Positions 4,741-11,172 of a DNA stretch of 11,172 nt are shown here, piece by piece. A model generated the notes under the pieces. It ran no database searches, was not told where the DNA came from, and saw only the letters and a list, made by a program, of their open reading frames with translations. Source of the stretch: Pontiella desulfatans (GTDB lineage Bacteria; Verrucomicrobiota; Kiritimatiellia; Kiritimatiellales; Pontiellaceae); contig JARFRL010000478.1 of the NCBI GenBank assembly GCA_029287275.1, positions 1-11,172 of the forward strand, read 5' to 3'. Position 1 is the stretch's first letter; every line of letters begins with the position of its first letter. The translations under genes were made by a program, and so were the position numbers.

Positions 4741-7494
4741 CTAGCCTTTAATGGCGGCCTGAGCGGCGGCCAGTCGGGCGATCGGAACGCGGTACGGCGA
4801 GCAGCTGACGTAGTTGAGGCCGGCTTTCACGCAGAACTTCACGCTTTCCGGATCTCCACCGTGTTCGCCGCAGATGCCGCACTTCAGGTCCGGACGCGTC
4901 TCGCGGCCGCGTTTGACCCCCAGCTTCACGAGCTGACCCACTCCGGTCTGGTCGAGATGCTGGAAGGGATCCGACGGCAGGATCTTTTCGCCGAGATAAT
5001 CCGGCAGGAACGATCCAATGTCGTCGCGGCTGTAGCCGAACGTCATCTGCGTCAGGTCGTTGGTTCCGAAACTGAAGAACTCGGCCGTTTCCGCGATTTC
5101 GTCCGCGGTCAGCGCGGCGCGTGGAATCTCGATCATGGTGCCGACCAGATATTTCACATTCGAACCGGTCTTCGCGATGATCTCCTCGGCGTTCACGCGG
5201 ACGATCTTCTCGAGGAAGTCCAGCTCGGCTTTCGTGCCGATCAGCGGGATCATGATTTCCGGAAGCACCTTGATCGGCTTCTTCAGCTTGGCCACCTTGC
5301 AGGCCGCGCCGATGATCGCTTTGGTCTGCATGACGCAAAGCTCGGGATAGGTGATGGACAATCGGCACCCGCGGTGCCCCAGCATCGGGTTGAACTCGTG
5401 CAGCTCTTGCACGCGGTCCGAAACCTTTTTGAGCGGCACGCCAAGGCGTTTCGCCATTTCCTGCTGGTCTTTCCGGGTGTGCGGCACGAATTCGTGCAAC
5501 GGCGGATCGAGCAGACGAACCGTCACCGGCAAACCGTCCATCGCCTTGAAGATGCCCTCGAAGTCCTTCTGCTGATGCTTGAGCAACTTCGCGAGCGCGC
5601 CTTTGCGCGCCTTTTCGTCCTCGGCGAGAATGAACTCGCGGATGGCCCAGATGCGATCGCCTTCGAAGAACATATGTTCCGTGCGGCATAGGCCGATGCC
5701 TTCGGCGCCGAAGGAACGCGCCGCTTTGGAATCCTTCGGCGTATCCGCGTTGGTGCGCACGTTGATGGTGCGGTTGGAGTCGGACCACTTCGAGATCTGC
5801 TCGTACATTTTGAAGATCGGGTCCTTCTTCGCGGAAGGTTTCCCATCCACGACCGCGGAAACAACGGGGCTCACCTGCGTCGGGAGCGCGCCGTCGTACA
5901 CGATGCCGGTCGAACCGTTCAGGCTGATCCAGTCGCCCTGCTTCAGGACTTTCTTACCGACCGTGACGGTCTTTTTCTTGTAGTCGATCTTCATGTCGCC
6001 GGCGCCGCAGATGCAGCACTTGCCCCAGCCGCGCGCGACCACCGCCGCGTGCGAGGTCATGCCGCCGGTGGAAGTAAGCACGCCTTGCGCGGCCCACATG
6101 CCGCCCACGTCTTCCGGGCTGGTTTCGTGACGAACCAGCACGACCTGCTCGCTCGCGTTCTTGGCGACGGCGGCTTCCGCGTCCGCGGCCTCGAAGACGA
6201 TTTTACCCACGGCCGCGCCGGGTCCCGCCGGAAGACCGGTGGTGATCGGCTTGGCTTTTTTCTCGGCCGCGATGTCGAAGATCGGGAACAGCAACTGTTC
6301 GAGGTCGTCGCCGGAAAGCGTCATGAGCGCTTCCTTCTGCGTCAGAATCTTGGGTTGGCTCTCGCCGGTGTGGAAATCCTTGCCGGTCGCCATCTCGACG
6401 GCCCAGCGGACGCCCGCGAGTCCGGTGCGCTTCGCGTTGCGGGTCTGCAACATGAAGAGCTTGCCTTCCTGCACGGTGAACTCGACGTCCTGCGGATATT
6501 TGTAGTGCCGCTCGAGGCGACCCATGATTTTCTGAAGGTCGGCGTAGGCCTTTTTCCAGATTGGCGACTTCTCGTTCGGCATGTCGTCGAGGTCTTTCGG
6601 GGTGCGGATGCCCGCGACCACGTCCTCGCCCTGCGCGTCGATGAGATACTCGCCCATTGGTTTGGAGTGGCCCGTTCCCCCGTCGCGGGTGAACGCGACG
6701 CCGGTGCCGGATTCCGCGCCCATGTTGCCGAACACCATGGTGCAGATGTTCACCGCGGTGCCGAGCAGTCCGTCGATCTTGTTGATCTGGCGATACTTGT
6801 CGGCGCGCTCGGAGCCCCAAGAACCGAAGACGGCGCGGATGGAGAGGTCGAGCTGTTCGATCGGATTCTGCGGGAAGGGCTTCTTCACCTTGGCTTGGTA
6901 GACCTTCTTGTAAATATCGACCAGCTCCTTGAGCTGCTCCGCAGTGAGGTCGGTGTCTTCCGCCGCCTTGTATTTTTTCTTGAGCGCTTCGAGTTCAACC
7001 TCGAAATCATGGTGGGTCAGCCCGGTGTAGGGCCCCATGACGACGTCGCCGAACATGTCGATGAAGCGGCGGTAGCAGTCCCAACCGGTGCGTTCGTTGC
7101 CGCATTGTTCGATGAAGCCGAGAACGGACTTGTCGGTCAGTCCCAGGTTGAGAACGGTATCCATCATGCCCGGCATCGAGACGGCCGCGCCGGACCGAAC
7201 GGAAACCAGCAGCGGATCTTTGGGATCGCCAAGCTTCTTGCCCATGTTTTCTTCGAGCTTTTTCAGCTGCGTTTTGAGCTGCTTTTCCATTTCGGGCGCG
7301 TATTTGCCGCCGGTTTTGGAATAGTACGCGCACGCTTCGGTGGAAATCGTCAATCCCGGAGGTACGGGAAGGTTCGCGTTCGCCATTTCGGCCAAATTGG
7401 CGCCTTTTCCGCCGAGAACCGCTTTCATGGAGCTATCGCCTTCCGTGAGCTCTTTCGAAACTCCATAGAAGTAGACATATTTTTTCTGTGCCAT
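4741..7494 (-). CDS. ppdK: Pyruvate, phosphate dikinase
   Basis: This cytoplasmic enzyme reversibly converts ATP, phosphate and pyruvate to AMP, pyrophosphate and phosphoenolpyruvate. It serves gluconeogenesis or pyrophosphate-linked glycolysis. The 917 residues are complete. The N-terminal nucleotide domain shows GGKGANLAEM (28-37) and VRSGAAVSMPGMMD (99-112). The swivelling phosphohistidine domain shows GGMTSHAAVVARGWG with catalytic His482 and the adjacent Thr480, the kind of residue targeted by regulatory phosphorylation. The C-terminal PEP/pyruvate barrel shows LCRTEHMFF, FGTNDLTQM (809-817) and CGICGEHGGDP with catalytic Cys875. No key residue is missing. The start at 7494 is preferred over the ATG at 7500 because AAGGAG (7503-7508) is 8 bases away from the former and only 2 from the latter. 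It is a single-gene unit between its own promoter region and the shared terminator. Confidence 0.97.
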   Translation of the reverse strand: MAQKKYVYFYGVSKELTEGDSSMKAVLGGKGANLAEMANANLPVPPGLTISTEACAYYSKTGGKYAPEMEKQLKTQLKKLEENMGKKLGDPKDPLLVSVRSGAAVSMPGMMDTVLNLGLTDKSVLGFIEQCGNERTGWDCYRRFIDMFGDVVMGPYTGLTHHDFEVELEALKKKYKAAEDTDLTAEQLKELVDIYKKVYQAKVKKPFPQNPIEQLDLSIRAVFGSWGSERADKYRQINKIDGLLGTAVNICTMVFGNMGAESGTGVAFTRDGGTGHSKPMGEYLIDAQGEDVVAGIRTPKDLDDMPNEKSPIWKKAYADLQKIMGRLERHYKYPQDVEFTVQEGKLFMLQTRNAKRTGLAGVRWAVEMATGKDFHTGESQPKILTQKEALMTLSGDDLEQLLFPIFDIAAEKKAKPITTGLPAGPGAAVGKIVFEAADAEAAVAKNASEQVVLVRHETSPEDVGGMWAAQGVLTSTGGMTSHAAVVARGWGKCCICGAGDMKIDYKKKTVTVGKKVLKQGDWISLNGSTGIVYDGALPTQVSPVVSAVVDGKPSAKKDPIFKMYEQISKWSDSNRTINVRTNADTPKDSKAARSFGAEGIGLCRTEHMFFEGDRIWAIREFILAEDEKARKGALAKLLKHQQKDFEGIFKAMDGLPVTVRLLDPPLHEFVPHTRKDQQEMAKRLGVPLKKVSDRVQELHEFNPMLGHRGCRLSITYPELCVMQTKAIIGAACKVAKLKKPIKVLPEIMIPLIGTKAELDFLEKIVRVNAEEIIAKTGSNVKYLVGTMIEIPRAALTADEIAETAEFFSFGTNDLTQMTFGYSRDDIGSFLPDYLGEKILPSDPFQHLDQTGVGQLVKLGVKRGRETRPDLKCGICGEHGGDPESVKFCVKAGLNYVSCSPYRVPIARLAAAQAAIKG

Positions 7495-7502
7495 TTTCAT
7501 TT

Positions 7503-7508
7503 CTCCTT
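7503..7508 (-). promoter_or_regulatory. Ribosome binding site that fixes the ppdK start
   Basis: AAGGAG on the minus strand stands 8 bases from the ATG at 7494 but only 2 from the in-frame ATG at 7500. Confidence 0.75.
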
Positions 7509-7546
7509 GTTTTCTAAGACCACCATACAGAACAAAAAACGGTCTA

Positions 7547-7574
7547 TATTTATCAGAGCCCCCAAAGGAGTCAA
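7547..7574 (-). promoter_or_regulatory. Candidate sigma-70-type promoter for ppdK
   Basis: On the minus strand, TTGACT (7574-7569, 5 of 6 to consensus) is followed after 16 bases by TAAATA (7552-7547), which carries an upstream TG (7555-7554) as in extended -10 promoters. The surrounding DNA is locally AT-rich. The start would lie near 7540, giving a leader of about 45 bases. Confidence 0.45.
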
Positions 7575-7616
7575 GGTCCTCGCGAATTTATTCCCTTTTA
7601 ACGCGGAAAAACCCGC

Positions 7617-7634
7617 TTTTCTCGGCCGAAAAAA
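7617..7634. repeat. Palindromic AT-flanked site in the divergent intergenic region
   Basis: TTTTCTCGGCCGAAAAAA contains the perfect 8-base palindrome TCGGCCGA (7622-7629) flanked by T and A runs. It could be a dimeric regulator's operator between ppdK and the prepilin operon, or a chance feature. I found no second copy in the window. The rest of 7501-7698 shows no gene and no convincing plus-strand promoter. Confidence 0.25.
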
Positions 7635-7698
7635 GCCCGCGCTGAATTTGAGCGAGAAAAACATACCCGCGCCAACCGGCTTGGGATATCCTTGTTTG

Positions 7699-8376
7699 GT
7701 GGCGAAAAGAACTTTCCATTCCAATCAGACCGGCTTCACGTTGGCCGAGTTGCTGGTGGTCGTCGCGATCATCGGGATCATGTTCGCGATCACCCTGCCC
7801 GCGCTCACCAACATCACGGGACAAACGCGGCTGGAAGCCGCGGCCAACGCGTTGCATTCCGCGGCGAAACTCGCGCGGCAACACGCCGTCAGCCGAAACG
7901 AACCGACCTATCTCGTTTTCCACGACGAACAAACCGACTCGGAACTCGCCTACCGCGCCTACGCCGTCTTCGCCATCGACATCAGCTCGGGCGCGCCCAC
8001 GCAGGCCGATGGCTACTACGTCAAGGATTGGGAAACGCTGCCGCGCGGCGTCGTGCTGGACTTCGAGTCGGACCCCGACGACAACATCTTCATCCCGAAC
8101 GAAGGGGTCTCGTGGAACGGCGCGCTGAGCGAACGCGGGGAATTGCGGATCGGAAACCAGACCCACGTCGTCGCGGGCTTCGCCCCCAAAGGAAACATGT
8201 CGACCTATCGCTATTGGACGCGGCGCGTTCTGCTTTGCGAGGGAACGATCGAACAAGGCGCGCTGATCAAACTTTCCACCGCGGGCAAGGAGATCCGAAT
8301 CGATCTACAAGGACAAAGCTCGATCATCGACATCGAATATGACGACAACGGCGAACTGGTGGACGTTGAACAATGA
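7699..8376 (+). CDS. Prepilin-like minor pseudopilin, GspH/FimT type
   Basis: The 225-residue product has a class III (type IV prepilin) signal. A short basic leader ends at Gly12, and mature FTLAELLVVVAIIGIMFAI starts at Phe13 with the hallmark Glu at position +5 (residue 17). It should be cleaved and N-methylated by a prepilin peptidase and sit in the inner membrane or pilus. The region after the helix (LEAAANALHSAAKLARQHAVSRNEPTYLVF) is typical of GspH/FimT. The start is uncertain: GTG at 7699 or the adjacent TTG at 7696, neither with a good ribosome site. The frame stays open far upstream across the antisense of ppdK, but that part is not coding. It is first in a four-gene prepilin operon and overlaps the next gene by ATGA. 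Confidence 0.85.
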   Translation: MAKRTFHSNQTGFTLAELLVVVAIIGIMFAITLPALTNITGQTRLEAAANALHSAAKLARQHAVSRNEPTYLVFHDEQTDSELAYRAYAVFAIDISSGAPTQADGYYVKDWETLPRGVVLDFESDPDDNIFIPNEGVSWNGALSERGELRIGNQTHVVAGFAPKGNMSTYRYWTRRVLLCEGTIEQGALIKLSTAGKEIRIDLQGQSSIIDIEYDDNGELVDVEQ

Positions 8377-8855
8377 GACCCCTTGAAATAAATAAACGCG
8401 GCTTCACGTTGATCGAGATTCTGCTGGCGCTGTTGGTGATCACGATCGGCGTCGTCGCGGTGACCGGCCTACTCGGCGCGTCGCTCGAGACCTCCTCCAG
8501 AGCCCGCGACGACCTCCGAGCCGTAAGCTTCTCCGACCTCGTTTTAAACTACCTCCACCCCCTCGACTTCGACGCCATACCAGACCATGGAACGCTGTCC
8601 ATTCCCGGACACGACCAAACGCCGATCTCCATTCAGATTGGAAACGCCGACCCCGCGCGCCTCACCGTGGCGCACCCGGACTCCAACCTCACCCGCGGCG
8701 AAAGCCCGCGCGAATACGGCGTCGCCTACCGCCTGCGGGTGACCAATGAATCCGACCTGAAAGCGCTCACGCTCGAAGTCTGGCCGGGATTCAACACGCG
8801 CGAAAAGGCGCGGGTCTTCCACACGGAAATCCACAACTGGAATCAACGCCCATGA
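8373..8855 (+). CDS. Prepilin-like minor pseudopilin, GspI/PilV type
   Basis: The product has 160 residues with a prepilin signal: leader MRPLEINKRG, cleavage after Gly10, then FTLIEILLALLVITIGVVAV with Glu at +5 (residue 15). The pattern FTLIEILLALLVITIG and the small globular part fit GspI of type II secretion or PilV of type IV pili. In those systems it nucleates the pseudopilus tip with J and K partners. Both ends overlap neighbours by ATGA (at 8373 and 8852), so the gene is very probably translated by coupling; there is no strong ribosome site of its own. The C-terminal domain has no motif I can name. Confidence 0.85.
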   Translation: MRPLEINKRGFTLIEILLALLVITIGVVAVTGLLGASLETSSRARDDLRAVSFSDLVLNYLHPLDFDAIPDHGTLSIPGHDQTPISIQIGNADPARLTVAHPDSNLTRGESPREYGVAYRLRVTNESDLKALTLEVWPGFNTREKARVFHTEIHNWNQRP

Positions 8856-9685
8856 GAACAGGCGAACGCAAACAGGGCTTCACGCTGCTCGAGATCGTGG
8901 TGTCCATTACCATCCTCGCGCTGATGGCCTTGATGATCGCTCGAATATTCAGCGAGAGCGAACGGGCCGTTCAGGAAGGCGACGCGGGCATCACGCTCGA
9001 CGAAACCGCGCGCGTCGCGCTCGATTATATCGAGCGCGATCTTGCGCAAGCGTTGATCCGGACCAACGTCGCCTTCCGCGTTCACGAGCTGAACGAGGAT
9101 CTCGACAACAGCCTCTATTTCATCACCACCGGCGCGCGGCGCCATCTCGAAGGCATCCGGCGCGACACCGCGCCGATCAGCCTGATTCCACTGGTAAATC
9201 GGCGTTGGAATAAACAGTTGATCATCGAGGCGCCCTACGGCTCCTCCGGCTCCGAGAACAGCAACGTCAAAAAAATGATTCGCCATTCGGACTACTACTT
9301 CAGCGCCGCGGACCAAACCGCGGCCGACTTCCAAACCATCCACCTCCCTTCCCGCCCGAACATGTCCACCAGCACGACCGAAACGACCGACGAAACGAAC
9401 GAGAACCTGGCCGAACACGGCATGCCGACCTCGCTGCGCGTCGTCGTGAATGGAGATCCCGACTGGAACGACGGAGGGGTCGATGGGCAGTTCGATCCCG
9501 AACGGGCGCCGCGCTTCGTCGACGTCACCATCGGGCTCGCGCCGGCGTCGGTCGTCGCGCGCGCCACGCGTCTTTACGGCGAAGGGAACCCGACTTCGGG
9601 CATCAAACTCATAACCCGCCACGAGCGGCTCTACTCCCGCCGCGTCTATCTCATCAATCAAGGCACCCATGTCATCGACCTTTAG
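8852..9685 (+). CDS. Prepilin-like minor pseudopilin, GspJ type
   Basis: The product has 277 residues with a prepilin signal: leader MRTGERKQG, cleavage after Gly9, then FTLLEIVVSITILALMALM with Glu at +5 (residue 14). The following helix DETARVALDYIERDLAQAL is characteristic of GspJ/PilW-type proteins. At 277 residues it is longer than many T2SS GspJ proteins, with a Thr/Glu-rich stretch around 170-190 that looks like a flexible linker. It overlaps the upstream gene by 4 bases and the downstream gene by 17. In known systems J binds I and K to form the tip complex. Its position between I-like and K-like genes supports the call. Confidence 0.83.
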   Translation: MRTGERKQGFTLLEIVVSITILALMALMIARIFSESERAVQEGDAGITLDETARVALDYIERDLAQALIRTNVAFRVHELNEDLDNSLYFITTGARRHLEGIRRDTAPISLIPLVNRRWNKQLIIEAPYGSSGSENSNVKKMIRHSDYYFSAADQTAADFQTIHLPSRPNMSTSTTETTDETNENLAEHGMPTSLRVVVNGDPDWNDGGVDGQFDPERAPRFVDVTIGLAPASVVARATRLYGEGNPTSGIKLITRHERLYSRRVYLINQGTHVIDL

Positions 9686-11172
9686 CCCGCGGCGAAACAG
9701 GCGCGATAAAAGCGGGGCCGCGTTGGTCATCGCGCTCGGATTCCTCGCGATCCTGACGATCCTGATCGTGGCGTTCACCGCCCGCGCCCGCACCGAGCGG
9801 CTTTCCGGCCGAGCCTATCTCGCGGGCGCCCAGACGCGCCAACTGCTCCACGCCGCCCTCGCGCGCGCCATGGTCGAAATCGACACCCTCTTCGAAACGA
9901 ACTATCCCGACTTGTTCGCGATCGCGTCCGACGACGACGCCTCGCCCCGCCTGACCGACGGCGTCGATTTCACGATGGAAGAGGATTATCTTCCGCTGGG
10001 CGATCCTTCCATCGAGCAAGCGTTCGACGCGGCGCTGCTTCAGGCCCGTTGGCAAACCATACAGGGACCGTCCAATCCGGTCGGCCGCGTCGGATACGTG
10101 ATCGTGAACACCTCGGGCCTGCTCGACGCCAACCACGTCGGCGGGCTGAACGCCGACGGCGCGTTGATCGAACGCGGCGCGGGCGTCTCCCCGAAAGAGA
10201 TCCAGCTGAACACCCGCCTGCTTCCCGAGCTGCGTTCGGACGCGAAGCTGGTGCGGACGGACGGTTCGACCGACGAGGCGGAAAGTCCCGGACTCGCCTT
10301 CGTTCACAACCGCGACACCGCCTGGCGCCGGTTCGAGTCGCTACGCGATCTCGTCTCGATGAACGACGGCCCCCGCGGCGGCGCCCTGCGCGGTCCCGTC
10401 GCCTCGTTCGACACCTTCTCGTTCTCTCCAACCAATTCCACGCCGCGCGTCTTCATGGGAACCAACGAAACAACCCTCGCCGAAACCTTCATCGAGAACG
10501 AGCTCAAGAAGAACGCCGCGGTCGATCATGAATTCGTCATGAACCAGCTCAGGGACTACCTCGATGTCGACTCGGTCCCGGAAAACGCCGCGGGCGACTA
10601 CACCGACCGGTCCGTGGAGCCGGTTCCCATGATCAACGAACTCGCGCTCACCTGTACCTTTCAATTTCTGCCCGTCATCGAGGAATCCGAAAACGACGAG
10701 GGCGAGATTCAACGCGAAGTAGTCAGCGTCATCATTTCGAACACCTATTCCGTCGCGCTGGAAGTGTGGTATCCATTCGTCGGGTTCACCAGTCCCGACC
10801 TCTTCACCGTTCACATCGAAGATCCACCCATCGAAGCCGGAATTCCCATCGATCTTTTTGGCAACGTCGCGGACTGGACGGTTGATCACGTCATCCCGGC
10901 CGCCACGACCGAACCCGGCGCCGCGCCGTACGACTACTCCTTTTACCAAGCGGCCTTCGGGACCGCGGCGTCCAGCCCCGACGTAATGGTTCAGATCTTC
11001 TCCGAAATCGGAAACGACATACAGTTCCCGTGCATATTCTGCGACAACGCCGACGGCGAGATGGTCGACCGCGTGTTGAAGCTGGAACTGCCCATGGAAA
11101 GCGCGGTCGAAAACGAGTTGCTGCCCATCATCGAAAATTTTTCCGAAGCCATTTTCGAGGTGGAATCCGCGT
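9669..11172 (+). CDS. Large GspK/PilX-like prepilin protein (partial, runs off the window)
   Basis: An ATG at 9669, with AAGG 5 bases upstream, opens a frame that stays open for 501 codons to the window edge. The N-terminus is basic, then KSG (14-16) followed by AALVIALGFLAILTILIVAF (17-36). This is a prepilin-type signal whose +5 residue is Ile21 instead of Glu. GspK of type II secretion also lacks that Glu, and the gene occupies the K position after H-, I- and J-like genes. The exported part is acidic, with Cys329 and a CIFC pair (Cys455, Cys458). Typical GspK is about 320-350 residues, so this member is clearly enlarged, closer to the long first member of Verrucomicrobial prepilin cassettes. 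Without the C-terminus the family is provisional. Confidence 0.75.
   Translation, partial: MSSTFSPRRNRRDKSGAALVIALGFLAILTILIVAFTARARTERLSGRAYLAGAQTRQLLHAALARAMVEIDTLFETNYPDLFAIASDDDASPRLTDGVDFTMEEDYLPLGDPSIEQAFDAALLQARWQTIQGPSNPVGRVGYVIVNTSGLLDANHVGGLNADGALIERGAGVSPKEIQLNTRLLPELRSDAKLVRTDGSTDEAESPGLAFVHNRDTAWRRFESLRDLVSMNDGPRGGALRGPVASFDTFSFSPTNSTPRVFMGTNETTLAETFIENELKKNAAVDHEFVMNQLRDYLDVDSVPENAAGDYTDRSVEPVPMINELALTCTFQFLPVIEESENDEGEIQREVVSVIISNTYSVALEVWYPFVGFTSPDLFTVHIEDPPIEAGIPIDLFGNVADWTVDHVIPAATTEPGAAPYDYSFYQAAFGTAASSPDVMVQIFSEIGNDIQFPCIFCDNADGEMVDRVLKLELPMESAVENELLPIIENFSEAIFEVESA

Noticed and set aside
4516..5691. A 391-codon open frame on the plus strand opposite the 3' part of ppdK
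   Set aside because: Its product is rich in Arg, His and Leu with no family motif. It crosses the terminator and lies antisense to a fully conserved enzyme, so it is a shadow of GC-rich codon use.
7603..7620. Hairpin GCGG-AAAAAC-CCGC followed by four T
   Set aside because: A 4-base stem is too weak, and no plus-strand transcript needing termination reaches it.
6049..7698. Long upstream extension of the GspH-like frame across the antisense of ppdK
   Set aside because: The frame is open by chance. The prepilin leader must be short, and the extension is antisense to conserved dikinase sequence. The true start is near 7699.
8843..9793. A 316-codon minus-strand frame opposite the GspJ-like gene
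   Set aside because: The plus-strand frame has a prepilin signal and coupled overlaps with its neighbours; the minus-strand product is low-complexity Arg/Val/Gly sequence.

Overview
The window looks like chromosomal DNA from a GC-rich, Gram-negative-type bacterium. It encodes D-Ala-D-Ala ligase, a substrate-binding lipoprotein and type II secretion-like minor pseudopilins. The four-gene prepilin cassette resembles those I know from Verrucomicrobia and relatives (PVC group), so a Verrucomicrobiota/Kiritimatiellota-type host is my best guess. This is inference from gene style, not from a marker gene. I see no rRNA, tRNA, CRISPR array, insertion sequence or phage gene.

Layout, left to right. 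Bases 1-1053 (minus strand) carry a small cell-wall/division cluster: a 30-residue upstream ORF, ddl, and the first codons of a basic protein in the place where ftsQ usually sits. A compact divergent promoter region (about 1054-1134) separates it from a plus-strand operon. That operon holds a DUF167/YggU protein, then the three parts of a zinc- or manganese-type ABC importer: lipoprotein, ATPase and permease, with overlapping reading frames. Next come two overlapping small genes (3991-4684) encoding proteins clearly homologous to each other, preceded by a good match to a sigma-54 promoter. They are the least explained genes here. A strong bidirectional hairpin terminator (4688-4718) separates them from a convergent, full-length pyruvate phosphate dikinase gene on the minus strand (4741-7494).

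After a roughly 200-base divergent intergenic region, a plus-strand operon of four prepilin-like proteins runs off the right edge. They have the character of GspH, GspI, GspJ and GspK. All junctions overlap, so they are probably translated as one coupled unit and assembled as a pilus-tip-like complex. The rest of the secretion or pilus machinery is not in the window.

The most interesting items are the tandem small paralogues with their sigma-54-like promoter, the coupled mini-ORF in front of ddl, and the stand-alone HIJK-type cassette with an unusually large K-like member. No clearly unprecedented system is visible; the tandem paralogue pair is the best candidate for something undescribed.
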